This document shows, one piece after another, positions 11,759 to 23,053 of a stretch of DNA of 52,500 nucleotides (positions are counted from its first letter, which is position 1; every line of letters starts with the position of its first letter). Both the position numbers and the translations under genes were made by a program. The stretch is from positions 63,769-116,268 of the forward strand of contig JAQGDQ010000598.1 in assembly GCA_030141605.1 (NCBI GenBank). The letters run 5' to 3'. The notes under the pieces are model-generated. The model was not told where the DNA came from, ran no database searches, and saw only the letters and a program-made list of their open reading frames with translations. The DNA comes from Tubiluchus corallicola. Its lineage: Eukaryota > Priapulida > Priapulimorpha > Priapulimorphida > Tubiluchidae.

Positions 11759-12007
11759 TGGTTACAAATTATAATCCAACACTATATGCATGCGTAATAA
11801 AAGATAATGAACATATTTTAATACTTAGTAACAAAAATTTACACACATAATACACTGAAAAACAGCGAGTACAATTATAATAAACATAATTACCAATTCT
11901 AATGTAAATTCACATAATCATAAATAAAAACAAAACAGCATATAGAAAACACGACGAGAGTTGTAAAATTTCATCATCAACAGACGGCTTATATACGGGC
12001 GAAAGAC
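11759..12007. repeat. Dispersed repeat C, copy 1
   Basis: About 250 bp from GTTACAAATTATAATCCAAC to ATACGGGCGAAAGAC recur in the same orientation at 25643-25893 with roughly 90% identity by eye. On the minus strand it reads like a LINE 3' UTR (GTCTTTCGCCCGTATATAAG, then A+T-rich), but no coding part was attached. Class unassigned. Confidence 0.75.
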
Positions 12008-12203
12008 GATAGAAATTCATCCGAGATAAGATTTGCAAAAGCATTTATAGTATTTTTTCCCGGCTATTGAAAACATAGTCCGAATCTCAGGTAGGCAGAG
12101 TGCTAATAAAATCATTTCTTTTGGCTTGGTTTACTAACGTACATTCAAATAATAAATGATGTAATGTATAATGTTTAGTAAGTCAACTTGTATAACATTT
12201 TAC

Positions 12204-12697
12204 AATTTAGATTTAGATTTAATATTTTATTTCAGACTTCACAAAGTTCATATACACATCACAAATTAATACAAATAATACAATAAATCATGAAACATAA
12301 CAATAACACAAATAACAATTAACGATATAACAAACTACGCCAATGACATCTAATTACAGAAGTAAAGTTTGCATCACTGTTTAAAATGTTCTTGCATATA
12401 AAATTTTCACTGTTATTTAGCCTGACGTGTAAACTGTATGCACATTTTCTGTGAATCACATCAAAATAAATAATATTAAGTCTAGTAGAAATATATCTAG
12501 CGCTCGTATCATACGAAATGTTAAACAGCTTCCGTGTTGATACATTATATGCAACCTTGAGTTTGCTAAGATTGTAAGAATAAAAATGTCTCCAAGTAAC
12601 AATGTAACAATAATTTTTATTCAGTAACTGAGCTACTGGGACCAGCTGCGTAACATCAACCCAACAAACTAAATCGCCTATGCTTTTATGATCAGAA
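12204..12697 (-). pseudogene. LINE C-terminal coding remnant and 3' end
   Basis: On the minus strand an open frame of about 125 codons has no internal stop and ends at TAA (plus 12319-12321). It contains VDVTQLVPVAQLLNKN, HFYSYNLSKLKVAYN and RKLFNISYDTSARYI, the pattern found at the C-terminus of many non-LTR retrotransposon polyproteins after the reverse transcriptase (KLKVAYN, then R-LF, then a TSA segment). It continues into LNIIYFDVIHRK. The 3' UTR of about 110 bp contains AATAAA (plus about 12227-12232) and ends in a repeated ATCTAA tail. There is no ATG at the upstream limit, so this is a truncated copy. Confidence 0.7.
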
Positions 12698-13015
12698 CGC
12701 TATGTCTATGACGCCCTTTTTAATTTGCTGATTATAATGGATTGCGGCAAGTGACGAGAGCTTACACAATGCTGGCTATTATTGATTTACACATTTATAC
12801 TACGGGAGAGGTCTGCGTAACAGTGGTTACAACGGGGCCGTACACTATTATGATTATTTACTCTGTGGATTGGCTGTTATGGAGTCATAGATATCGTTTC
12901 GGCGTTGCTTTGACAACCCTTTTGTACTCGACTAGCACATCAAATGCATTTTAAATTGGATTAGTTTATTATGCATTAATAGGAAAGCGTTATCACAGCG
13001 CACGTCGCTATGAAT

Positions 13016-13195
<180 letters not shown>

Positions 13196-13430
13196 CTTTG
13201 TATGAACGATTAACACAAGCTCCACAGAGCTTTTGGACCGACTGTAAACAACAACCTACAACTACATAACAGAGACTATTATCACCCCACTTTTACCCTA
13301 AACGCCACGCGCCAGGCAGGGCAACAGCAGGTACCATTTTTTTAAATCTTTGGTATGACACGGCTGCTGTATCGAATTAAGAACATCCCAGGTAGAAAGC
13401 AGACGCATTACCACTAGACCAAACCGTCTA
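13196..13430 (-). mobile_element. tRNA-derived SINE
   Basis: Read on the minus strand, the head has a pol III A box TGGTCTAGTGGT (plus 13410-13421) and a B-box-like TTAATTCGATAC (plus about 13368-13379), about 33 bp apart as in tRNA genes. A body of about 170 bp follows, containing TGTTGCCCTGCCTGGCGCG and AAGTGGGGTGATAATAG, then a tail GGTTATTATT that runs into the ATT microsatellite. Size and order fit a tRNA-SINE with a simple-repeat tail. I cannot name the family. The B box is degenerate. Confidence 0.75.
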
Positions 13431-13805
13431 GTTTGATAAACTATCAAATCTGTCTTAGATAATCAAATCTTTCTTAGATAGTAATAATAGTGAACAATAG
13501 TTATATGGTTCCTGAACTTAAGTCTGGTTTACACTACGGCAACTAAGATGCGATTTGTCAACACAGACGAGGACAACACAGCAGTTTCCACTGCAGTTTA
13601 AGTGTATGATCCTGATTCCTTGAATCAGTTGTTGTCATTAACGGAAGTGTAAAGATCTCATTGACATTTCGATCCATTCATAAAAAATACATTGCGTAGA
13701 TTGTAGACCAAAGATAAGATGGGCGTCACAGATCTTTGATCAACCACAACAAAATGCAGCGTAAAAATGATGAATTCGTTATAATAATAGAACAGCGAGA
13801 ACGAT

Positions 13806-13870
13806 AATGACAACCACAGCAACAATAGCAACAACAACAACAAGAACAACAACCACAACAACAACAACAG

Positions 13871-13935
<65 letters not shown>

Positions 13936-13970
13936 GTAATAATAATATCAGCTGCAACAATTACAACAAT

Positions 13971-14018
<48 letters not shown>

Positions 14019-14036
14019 GACAACAATAACAACAAC

Positions 14037-14092
<56 letters not shown>

Positions 14093-14145
14093 CAACAACA
14101 ACAACAACAACAACAATAGTAACAATAACAATAACAATAACAATG
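13806..14145. repeat. Compound (ACA)n/(AAT)n microsatellite
   Basis: ACA and AAT blocks alternate several times: ACA to about 13870, AAT to 13945, ACA/ACG to 14036, AAT to 14089, ACA/AAT to 14145. No gene; the long Thr/Ile, Leu and Cys/Tyr frames are shadows of the repeat. Confidence 0.95.
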
Positions 14146-14805
14146 ACAATGTGCCAAATGTATTCTCACAAGAGCTTATTTAAACTGAAATATCGCCAGC
14201 AACGTAAGTTTACTAAAAAGTAACATTGCACTTTTATTATCACTGAACATCATTACCCTGATACGTTTTGGCTTTTTCCAGCAGCCACAACCCTGATGAA
14301 AAAATGGTTTCATCTAATTGGTTTCGCCACTAAATTGAACTTTTTTTATCACAAATTGAGCGCAACAATGGCGTGAAAAAATCTGGAACGTATCTGGGCC
14401 ATGACGTTACCGTGAGAGGCCTAATAAAATCACACATTTAGGAAACACTTGCGTCTTTATTGTTGATATAACTTACAGACTTCTGGAAGCACCGCCATCT
14501 TTACACGACAACTACAGTTGAGCAGCAAGAAGCAAAGTTTACACAGCATTACAAATCTCAGACTCTTTTGTCACCTTTTAACATCAATGTTTACGCTCTT
14601 GCGACAAATGGACTTGTACGTCTGTTCCTGCGCAAGAACTATAACCTAGATAACTCTATGAACACTCAAATTTTTGTAACAAACTCTTTGAAGAAACGTT
14701 TATTTCATACACTAAGCGCTTTAAACAGTATTAACTATCTTGTTATATAGTTATGTTCATAATACGTTTGTTATACATTGTTGTTAGCATTGTTCTGCAT
14801 CTGTC
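14146..14805. other. Unannotated stretch
   Basis: Mixed composition, no recognised repeat copy or exon. A 60-codon frame at 14568-14750 shows no family feature. Confidence 0.35.
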
Positions 14806-15704
14806 TGTGACGTTTCGCTCTCACTAGGGGAGAACATGTATCATTTGTAAAACTGTCTGTTTCAAACCTAGTCTGTCTGATTGTGAAGGAATGAAAGGTC
14901 CTGCTTTTCTTGATAATAGAAGTTTTTATCTGTTTCTGACGTTTCGGTACCACTAGGGGAGAACATGTGTCATTTGTAAAACTGTCTATTTCAGACCTAG
15001 TCTGTCTGATTGTGAAGGAATGAAGGGTTGTGCTTTTCTTGATAATAGAAGTTGTTATCTGTCTCTGACGTTTCGGTACCACTAGGGGAGAACATGTATC
15101 ATTTGTAAAACTGTCTGTTTCAAACCTAGTCTGTCTGATGGTGACGGAATGAAAGGTCCTGTTTTTCTTGATAATAGAAGTTTTTATCTGTTTCTGACGT
15201 TTCGGTACCACTAGGGGAGAACATGTATCATTTGTAAAACTGTCTATTTCAGACCTAGTCTGTCTGATTGTGAAGGAATGAAGGGTTGTGCTTTTCTTGA
15301 TAATAGAAGTTGTTATCTGTCTGTGACGTTTCGGTACCACTAGGGGAGAAAATGTATCATTTGTAAAACTGTCTGTTTCAACTCCAGTCTGTCTGATGGT
15401 GATGGAATGAATGGTTGTGCTTTTCCTGATAACAGAAGTTTTTATCTGTCTCTGACGTTCCGCTCCCACTAGGGGAGAACATGTATCATTTGTAAAACTG
15501 TCTGTTTCAAACCCAGTCTGTCTGATGGTGATGGAATGAAAGGTTGTGCTTTTCTTGATAATAGAAGTTTTTATCTGTCTCTGACGTTCCGCTACCACTA
15601 GGGGAGAACATGTATCATTTGTAAAACTGTCTGTTTCAATTCCAGTCTGTCTGATGGCGTTGGAATGAAAGGTTGTGCTTTTCTTGATAATAGAAGTTTT
15701 TATA
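14806..15704. repeat. 129-bp satellite, about 7 copies, open on the minus strand
   Basis: CTAGGGGAGAA recurs at 14824, 14953, 15082, 15211, 15340, 15469 and 15598, exactly 129 bp apart. Because 129 is three times 43, one minus-strand frame stays open for 275 codons (14771-15598) as 43-residue repeats containing FTNDTCSPLV and TSIIKKS. It has no ATG start (first codon GTG). The repeats differ at many amino-acid positions, so coding function is not supported. Units 2 and 4 are almost identical to each other, as are 1 and 3 in part, which points to a 258-bp dimeric higher-order unit. Confidence 0.9.
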
Positions 15705-16569
15705 AAAATATTAATAGCGAGCTATTAAGGAAACAAAACGCTTGAAACAAATAGATAAACGAAATAAAATAACATTTAATTAAATATGGACACATAATCA
15801 ATAAATTCCAGCAAATTCGCAGTAAATTCACACTTAGTTCGACCACTGCGATGGGTCATCCTTATAAGCGTTTTCTTCCTACGTGTAACAAAACTGCAAG
15901 GCAAAATTCAGAACTACTTCGCTTTGGAATTCTCTGTCGTCTCATGTTATTATAGCTCCCTCTTTAGCTTTGCTCAAAACCGCTCTAAAATTTGTAATTT
16001 CAATAATCTTCTTCAAAAATTCTCACTAGTTTTGAGGATGCTCAGTGTCCTGAATTCCAGTGTACATACAATTTGTAAATATTTATTTTACAATAGTCAC
16101 TCATTTTTATGTGGTTTATATTTATGGTTGATTTATAAATTTTCACTCAAGTATCTTTTTATGCTCATTGGTCGTAATTTTATAAAATTTTAACAATATT
16201 AACCTGTGGGGTTCCCTAAGTCACTACCATAAAGTTGGAAGCAATTTTTTTAACAAAAATAATAATAAATTTATTTGGAAGTGTAAATACAAATACAATA
16301 TCAAGAAACACTGGGAAAAAAATAGATATTAATAACAATGATTATATGATAAATGGCAAAAACCAGAAGTAAAACTTGTTAGGTGCTTGCACCATTATAA
16401 ACACGTCCAAATAATGAGAAAAAAAAGAACAAAAAAAACGAAAGTTTTTAGGCAATTTAAAAAATAACAGTTGTGCAAAGTAAGGATAGAAGTGATGGAT
16501 AAAAGAATGTTTAAAAGGGTAGGAAGAGTGGCTTGTGGAGATTCGGCTCATAAAATTTGAGTGTCCGAG
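15705..16569. other. Unannotated A+T-rich stretch
   Basis: No recognised gene or repeat copy. A 90-codon frame at 15924-16193 is A+T-driven and starts without ATG. Confidence 0.35.
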
Positions 16570-16573
16570 TGAG

Positions 16574-16866
16574 TATGATTGTGGTTTTGATTGTGATTCT
16601 GATTGTGATTTTGATTGTGATTCTGATTGTGATTTTGATTGTGATTGTGATTTTGATTGTGATTCTGATTGTGATTCTGATTTTGATTGTGATTTTGATT
16701 GTGATTGTGATTGTGATTGTGATTTTGATTGTGACTGTGATTGTGATTGTGATTCTGATTTTGATTGTGATTTTGATTGTGATTGTGATTGTGATTGTGA
16801 TTGTGATTGTGATTGTGATTGTGACTGTGATTGTGACTGTGATTGTGACTGTGATTGTGGTTGTGA
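16574..16866. repeat. Hexanucleotide array (GATTGT)n with GATTCT/GATTTT variants
   Basis: Units of GATTGT, GATTTT and GATTCT follow in register for about 290 bp. The array sits at the end of the dispersed repeat at 16860-17215. The other copy (21185-21735) has only AAAATCACAATCA at the matching point, so the expansion happened in this copy alone. Long frames on both strands are artefacts of the 6-bp period. Confidence 0.95.
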
Positions 16867-17215
16867 TTTTGTGTATCGGATTTTTCTGCCTGGTTAGCAC
16901 TAGTTGCTCAAAAACCTTTAACTTTTTACGATTTATTTGTGGTGCCTTATTACTTTGTTAAAAATGCAAGTGAAATCCAATTTCATTAATCCCTTTGTGG
17001 TCTCTAGATTTCTTAATTCCGCCCCCACTTTGAATTATTATCTGTTAATTTTTCAGCATTATACCTTTCAGTGGCGTCGCTAAAAATCGCGAAACTAAAT
17101 TAAATTATAAATGCAATAAAAAAGAATCCTCATTTCAACATGTTATAAAACTTCTATCCAACTTTAGTATTCTAATATGAGTTTTATTTAGTAATACTAA
17201 AAGAGAAAAACCACA
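16860..17215 (+). repeat. Dispersed repeat D, copy 1
   Basis: Reverse-complement relative of 21185-21735. Shared blocks, in order, are TGGTTAGCACTAG, TTACTTTGTTAAAAATGC, TTCCGCCCCCACTTTGAATT, GCATTATACCTTTCAGTGGC, AAACTTCTATCCAACTTTAG and ATTCTAATATGAGTTTT. The 21-kb copy carries about 210 bp extra in the middle. The two copies face each other across 4 kb, enclosing an LTR and the TTAA MITE nest. Class unknown. Confidence 0.75.
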
Positions 17216-17220
17216 GTAAT

Positions 17221-17589
17221 TGTTGTATTTTATTTCTCTCGGAAGGCTCGTAGAAAAAACCAGAAAACACGTCGTCAAATTAAACTAGTTTATTAAGCGA
17301 GAATTCAACAACACAGAAGTATGAAGGAACGCGAAATGTTTGCAGTAAACGTGAAAATCTGGAAAACGTTTGAGTGTATCTGAAAATACAAGTATACAAG
17401 AGAGTGTGTAAGTGGTGCCCATGTGAATCTGTGTGCGTCTCTCAGTGGCCTGCTTTGCCTTATATAGCTTGCCAGGGAACATTCTAGACGTTTCTCTCTA
17501 GAACATTCTACAAGGTAAGACGATTATTCTAATGGAACATTCTACAATGTTCTATTTAATTCTAATAGATGCCAGCGATCTCCATAGCA
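17221..17589 (-). mobile_element. Solo LTR, copy 1, with perfect 5-bp target duplication
   Basis: The 369-bp unit starts TG and ends CA and is flanked by GTAAT on both sides (17216-17220 and 17590-17594), the footprint of an LTR retrotransposon reduced to one LTR by recombination. A related unit with its own, different duplication lies at 23054-23399. Since the duplications differ, the two are not the ends of one element. Transcription would run on the minus strand: upstream palindromic GAACATTC sites, TATATAAGGC (plus 17457-17466), then AATAAA (plus about 17289-17294) before the end. The internal coding region is absent, so Gypsy, Copia or BEL cannot be decided. Confidence 0.88.
17457..17552 (-). 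promoter_or_regulatory. TATA box with heat-shock-element-like sites in LTR 1
   Basis: Plus-strand GAACATTC at 17477-17484, TAGAACATTCTA at 17499-17510 and GAACATTCTACAATGTTC at 17535-17552. The last reads as four alternating 5-bp modules (GAA-TTC-CAA-TTC), three of them matching the heat-shock-factor consensus nGAAn/nTTCn exactly. They lie 10-95 bp upstream of the TATA box on the transcribed (minus) strand, as in hsp70 promoters. HSF binding is inferred, not shown. Confidence 0.5.
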
Positions 17590-17594
17590 GTAAT

Positions 17595-17923
17595 CATAAT
17601 AAATTCAATTCAGCACACGTGACTAATTAGGCGTGCTTCTGATTGGCTGATCAAAAAATAATGTATTTGGACGGTGTGGAAAATCAAAGAAACTGCTTTG
17701 GAAACAAAATGCAGATTGTAGTTCAGTAAGATTTATCAAACAAAAGCATTATATGCGATCAATAGTACGTCTCAGTCACCTGTATCGTAAGCTGTTTTTT
17801 TTTCGTAATACCTGTATATCATTCCCGAAACCAACACCTGATGTTATTCTTTAAACAAATCGACTATCTTACTTTGCATGCTAATACTTTAATCATATCT
17901 GTATTATTGTTTAAGCTTGTTAC
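17595..17923. other. Unannotated stretch between solo LTR 1 and the MITE nest
   Basis: Ordinary A+T-rich sequence with no recognised feature. It ends in TTTAAGCTTGTTAC, nearly the same as the 9-bp spacer and TTAA site between the next two elements (TTTAAGCTTGTCTC). Confidence 0.4.
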
Positions 17924-18432
17924 TTAAAGGAAAACCGGATGATTGTGTAAACACGAGTTCAGAAAAAAGAATGCTCTAAAATGTTGAAAACTACAATAGC
18001 TTATTTTAAATCATAACTTAGATTAAACAATAATTACCTCTGATACTCAAATTTCATTAAACTTTCAAAGCTACGCGCGGCTCAGTCAATCTACTAAGAT
18101 TGGCAGAGGCGTCTTTTTGTCATAATCGCGTGGCCGATAAATAGAAGGCGGTACCGTGATAACCATGATCATGAACTGCAGTTAGTTTCTGACATCATAT
18201 GACGTGGAGCCCATTGATGTGCTTGATGTGCAAAGAAAAACGCCTGGCATCTGGCATCTGGTTAGTTTCTGACGTAAACAATAGCTGTGTTCGGTTGCCG
18301 TTAATTAACTTTCTAAATTAATTATTCAAATGCAAGGAACGATTTGTTAACTTTTATAGGCAAGAAAATGCATATTTTGGACAGTAAATGAAAATGAGAT
18401 TGAGTTTAAACAATCGTCCGGTTTTCCTTTAA
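17924..18432 (+). mobile_element. TTAA MITE, family 2 copy a (T2/Kolobok-like)
   Basis: Termini TTAAAGGAAAACCGGATGAT and ATCGTCCGGTTTTCCTTTAA are near-perfect inverted repeats of about 24 bp, with TTAA at each end. The 509-bp interior has no coding capacity and includes CTACGCGCGGCTCAGTCAAT and GTTCGGTTGCCGTTAATTAA. An inverted copy stands at 42502-43037. The TTAAAGGAA terminus fits the T2 family of Kolobok-type MITEs. Confidence 0.85.
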
Positions 18433-18441
18433 GCTTGTCTC

Positions 18442-20132
18442 TTAAAGGAAAACCGGATTCAATCCTAAACTGTATGTCAAAACAATCTACTCCTTAAAAT
18501 ATTGAAAGGAAACATACTATTTTTTCAAAAGTGAATTACGTGAAAGAATTATTACAGCACAAGTTCGCGCAGGTAGTTCTTCGCTGTTACGTGCAATTCG
18601 AAAACGCGTTGCACAAAAAACAAGTGCTGTTCTTTGCAATCATCCATCTATTTACTGATTAGATGAACACTGCATAACTTTGGATAAGCGTACTAAGCGC
18701 ACGCTATGACAGCTAAGCTAAATACCCGCCCATCAAAGTGGAAAACTACGCAAGCTTGTTCTTCCTATGTAATCCTATATAATCTATATAATCCTCATTA
18801 TAGCTGGTTGAATAATCAAGCTAAAAACATGAAGCTTCATTATCTCTTTAGATAATTCCACTGGGAAGCAGGTCAGCGGAAGGTTGTAGCAACACAATTC
18901 TATTACAGTTGAAACAAAAAGGGAGAGAAACCAGTTCTCACCAAACAGGTGTAGGGGATAGGTGATGTTTTGCTAACTGATCTGCACTGCCCCATATCGT
19001 GTTAAAAGTTAAATATTTGATTTCAAACAGTTTTTAAACAATACAGAAAGCTCCGCTTAGTCTGTTTATCGAATCAACGCTTATAAAAATCACCAAAAAA
19101 TCACGAGAGAAATCCGATTCGGATTATTCGTTGCCGTTCGACGTTTGGCGGCGAAACTTAATTTTTCAGACTTAATTTAATTTGCATTCCAACAAAACGC
19201 GAAAACAGAACTTACATGGCTTCATTTAAAATGGCGGCATTTTTGCTATCTGATTATTTCACGACATTCATTCGTGTGACCAAACACGCAATGCATACCA
19301 CGCGGGAGAGATGAGAAGATTCTGACTAATTTCCATCCTCGATAAAAATGGCGCAAAACTAATTAGGAAGTAATTTGCTTTTATATCAAACTCCAGTGAT
19401 TTTCTTCATCGATAGCTGACCAGCCATAAAACAGGAAATTTGGTTTTTAATGTAACCGTCTGTTGAGGCTGAGTTTACGTGGCGCTAAGTAATGGTTAGT
19501 TTAGATCAGTTTCAAATTATTTTTCAAACTTAAAGGAAGATAGGATGATTTTTCATACACTACCCCATTTTCAAGTCTGATAAAAGGTTTACATTTTAAC
19601 ACAATTAATACTGCAAAAGCGTTTCTGATAATAAAGTAATAGATTAAAAAATTAATTAACGGCGTGTGAGCCAAACTACTGATGACATCACAAACGAACA
19701 TAACAGCAAACATATTCTACGAGCGTGTTGCACGTGTTTACGAAAGCGAGAATTGAAGTACAGTGCTACTGTAAGAGATTCAGTGTGCTGTACTAAAACT
19801 TGGCAAGTTTTAAGATAAAAATTCAAATTTCAAATTTGCCTCTGTGCTCACGCATGAGCTGTCGAGGTAACACAACTAACACATTAGTAACACATATGAA
19901 CTAAGAGGTACAATGCGTTTCTGAAATGCAGGCGCTAGTGTCCGTCTGACTAGCGAATGACGAAATGCAGGTAACAGTGAAGAACTAGTGACGCAAATGC
20001 AAAATTGTGCTTGTGCGGTAATAATTCTTTCATGTAAGTCATTTTTGAAAAAAATAGTATGTTTTCTTTCAATATTTTAAAGTGTAGATTGTTTTTACCT
20101 ACAGTTCATGACTGGATCTGGTTTTGCTTTAA
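18442..20132. mobile_element. 1.7-kb TTAA element with about 125-bp terminal inverted repeats
   Basis: The left end starts TTAAAGGAAAACCGGATTCA and continues AAAACAATCTACTCCTTAAA and GAAAGAATTATTAC. The right end is the reverse complement with about 15% mismatches (TAATAATTCTTTC, then ATTGTTTTTACC, ending GGTTTTGCTTTAA). TTAA stands at both ends (18442-18445 and 20129-20132). No transposase-like frame is present, so it is non-autonomous. It starts nine bases after the family 2 element and shares its first 17 bases. A further TTAAAGGAAGATAGG end lies inside at 19530. Confidence 0.8.
19530..19930 (+). mobile_element. TTAAAGGAAGA-ended element, copy nested in the 1.7-kb element
   Basis: Starts TTAAAGGAAGATAGGATG and matches, in reverse complement, 24220-24644. 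Shared blocks are CACTACCCCATTTTCAAGTC, GTACAGT-CTACTGTAAGA-ATTCAG, AAATTCAAATTTCAAATTT, CATGAGCTGTCGA and AACTAAGAGGTAC. The far border was not found in either copy, so it may be a third TTAA family or a composite part of the host element. Confidence 0.55.
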
Positions 20133-20496
20133 GTGTCACCTTGTACCTAGTGCCATTATTATTACAAGCAGCACGGGAATTATTAAGTAAACAAACGGTT
20201 ACTGCATAGTCATGCTCAGAGCAATATTGCATATGACATCATAAACACGACAGCTTGAAGCCAGAATAACTCTGCTGTGTAACCAGGGTGACTCATTCAT
20301 TTTATTGAGTTCAATAATTTCACGATTACACATATGTGGCAACTCAGCATTATGTCGTGGACAATGTCATAAATCACTTGATGTTGATTTCCGCGCCATT
20401 TTAGATTACGAAACGCCGCCTGAAAACAATCGCGAGCCATAATGATTGTACAGTAGGCCAAAATGCACACGGGTGGTTGCTCGGTAACTGTTTTGA
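20133..20496. other. Unannotated stretch before the GA array
   Basis: No gene or repeat copy recognised. Short frames on the minus strand only extend the GA/CT array frame. Confidence 0.4.
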
Positions 20497-20681
<185 letters not shown>

Positions 20682-20813
20682 GGTGAGGCTGTGGGATTTA
20701 GTTTTGCGGAAGGACAAGCCACTAGAAGCTGTGGAATCATAATCATAGATATTAGTGCATGTGAGTTAGGGATGTAGTGATACGAACCCCAGGACTGACA
20801 GGATAGGTATAAT

Positions 20814-20935
20814 CAGGGCTGGGTTACCCTATAGGCTAGCATTGGCTGCAGCTTAGCCCCCCCCCTACTTTGCATTGCTGAATAATTCATATGAGTTAAA
20901 ATAAAACTTCAACTTTAAAAAAGGAAGCAATATAA
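20814..20935 (+). mobile_element. hAT-like element end, copy 1
   Basis: Starts CAGGGCTGGGTTACCCTATA and carries GGCTGCAGCTTAGCCCC and ACTTTGCATTGCTGAATAAT. The same arrangement occurs on the opposite strand at 37225-37346 (CAGGGCAGGGTGATCCTATG, then ACTTTGCATTATTGAATAAT). A CAGGG terminus is usual for hAT transposons. The opposite ends were not identified. Confidence 0.5.
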
Positions 20936-21184
20936 CCTGAAAATCCTATTTTAAAGTGCCTCCTCGTTTGAGATACACGATGGGGCATGAGACAGCGGGA
21001 TTAACTATCCTGGAATTCAACCCTCTGATCCTAGAATTCCTCCCTTTGATTCAACCCTGTGATACGGAATTCTGATTTCAGAACCAAGACGAATTCAGTT
21101 CAGTATTAATTAAACTATAGTTTGTGCCCTTGAATGCAAGTCAAATAGTGCATGGAAATTTAAACAGAAGTTTTGTGTTTTCGT
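20936..21184. other. Unannotated stretch
   Basis: Contains an internal short duplication (GGAATTC-AACCCT-TGAT, near 21013 and 21031). Possibly the remainder of the hAT-like element; nothing else recognised. Confidence 0.35.
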
Positions 21185-21735
21185 TCCTATTGTTTTTTCT
21201 TTTAGTATCACTAAACAAAACTCATATTAGAATACTAAAATTGAATAGAAGTTTTATAACCTGCTGAAATAAATACCTTTTTTCTATGTTTAAAAAGTAA
21301 TTTACATTCGCGATTTTAGCAATGCCACTGAAAGGTATAATGCTGGAAAATTAACAGATAATAATTCAAAGTGGGAGGGGGCGGAATTAAGAAATCTAGA
21401 GATCAAAAAGCTACGAATTGAATAGAATTATTAATTATAATTATAATGTCATTATATTTCATAATTGAAATTGTACATATGTTTTGTTTTTTGTACATTC
21501 CAAAATTGTATGTATGTCTTGTATGTATTTTTGACATATACATAATAATAAATAATTCCAATAAATAAAGGAACTAATAAATAAATATAAATATGTAATA
21601 TAAATATGTAAATATCTAAATATTTGCACTTTTAACAAAGTAATGATATACAAATAAACAGTGAAAATTTAAAAGTGCTGGACCAGCGCTAACAAGACAC
21701 AAGAAATCTGATACAGAAAATCACAATCATTTTCA
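21185..21735 (-). repeat. Dispersed repeat D, copy 2
   Basis: Inverted counterpart of 16860-17215. The homologous parts are 21185-21410 and 21620-21735, interrupted by about 210 bp of very A+T-rich sequence absent from copy 1. It ends GAAAATCACAATCA, exactly where copy 1 has expanded into the hexanucleotide array. Confidence 0.7.
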
Positions 21736-21751
21736 ACTTTACCACAGTGAC

Positions 21752-22355
21752 TTAAAGGACAAGAAAAGCGGCACCTGAAGTAGGTTTCAGAAAAATTGCT
21801 TTAAAAATGACACTACTTTACAGCAATTTTATGCACATATCGTATTCGCCTCGACAGGAATTTTCGTTTGTTTTCATTTTAAATCTCCCGCACTATTGTT
21901 CCGACGGCGCCATTACATGACGTCACTACGCCATGAAAATCAGGGGAAGAAAAGGCAATGTTAAATTATGACCCAAAAAACTTAAAATGTGTGTGCCAGT
22001 TGGTAAAATGTCGCTGACTCACCTCCAGGGTGCTCCACTCAATAGCCAAAAACGTATTTTTAATCTTATTGACAAGATACAGTAATTTAAAATTTTACTT
22101 ATTTAGCAACATGTATGCTACGAATGCTCTAATTATTTTTCAAACTTTACACAATGTTATTTAAACTTGTTTCAAATGGCCTACGATTAAAATGGTTGCG
22201 CCTAACGGTCATCACGGAAGTTTAAATTTACACGTTTTATACAGCGTTGCTGCCGACACAAGCCCTGCATACGTAAAGGCAGTACGTAAGTGGTATAAAA
22301 TTTCGAGACGAATTTTTTAAGCTTTATGTAAGTGGAGGGTTTTCTTGTGCTTTAA
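21752..22355 (+). mobile_element. TTAA MITE, family 1 copy b
   Basis: Starts TTAAAGGACAAGAAAAG, ends TTTTCTTGTGCTTTAA, so the 13-bp termini are inverted repeats with one mismatch. The interior follows 3137-3774 closely apart from an internal deletion of about 75 bp and a short extra segment (ACGTAAAGGCAGTACGTAAG) near 22270. TGACGTCA is kept at 21918-21925. Confidence 0.85.
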
Positions 22356-22539
22356 AGAACTCAACGGGTTAGTAGAATAGGAGTTTTGATCATGCAAAAC
22401 TTTGAAAAATCACGACCGATAAGCAGAAAAAGATTAAAAATTTATAAATCAACCATTCAAACGATATACAATGTTAGTGATTATTGTAAAATAAATATTT
22501 ACAAGTTGTATGTACGCCGAAATTCAGGTGACCACTACG

Positions 22540-22690
22540 AAAATTTAAATTCAGTTTCAATTTATTTATCTCTTTATAATACTACAATAAAACATGATTA
22601 ATAAAAGAATCGCTAATAAGTTTTGAAGAATGGTTAAAATGAATAGATAGATCTAGAACTAGAGAAAGGATAGCGAAAAGACTATAAAGT
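22540..22690. repeat. Dispersed repeat E, copy 1 (LINE-tail-like)
   Basis: TTTCAATTTATTTATCTCTT, then GATTAATAAAAGAATC, then ATGGTTAAAATGAATAGATA and ACTAGAGAAAGGATAGCG. The same order occurs in the doubled block at 25895-26150. On the minus strand it reads AGATAAATAAATTGAAA, like the tail of a non-LTR retrotransposon. No coding part was found. Confidence 0.6.
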
Positions 22691-23053
22691 CACCTAGTCT
22701 GCTATCCTTTACCGAATATAGATAAAATGATTTTTAGGCACTGGTGGGAATTAATGTTATCAGTTTAATTTAGGAAACATTAATAATTTTAAAATTATGA
22801 CATTTGCTATATAATTAAGTAATCCAGAGTAAAGAAAATACATGTACTTTAATTTAGTGTGCAACAAAATAAGGTCAATCTTGATTAAACTAAAAATAGC
22901 ATTTAGATTTTGAGTGGAAGGCAGATCAAATTTGCTGTGTAATAATAAGAGCATTTTGGGTTAATAATGCAATTAATCAACAACGAAAATTAAATGCATT
23001 TTCATGTGGGTTCAACTTCATCATTTCTAAGATTGTTGAGTAAAAATATATCT
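22691..23053. other. Unannotated A+T-rich stretch before LTR 2
   Basis: No gene recognised. CTATCCTTTACCG near 22701 is the inverse of the end of repeat E (GGATAGCG), giving a small fold-back. Confidence 0.35.
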
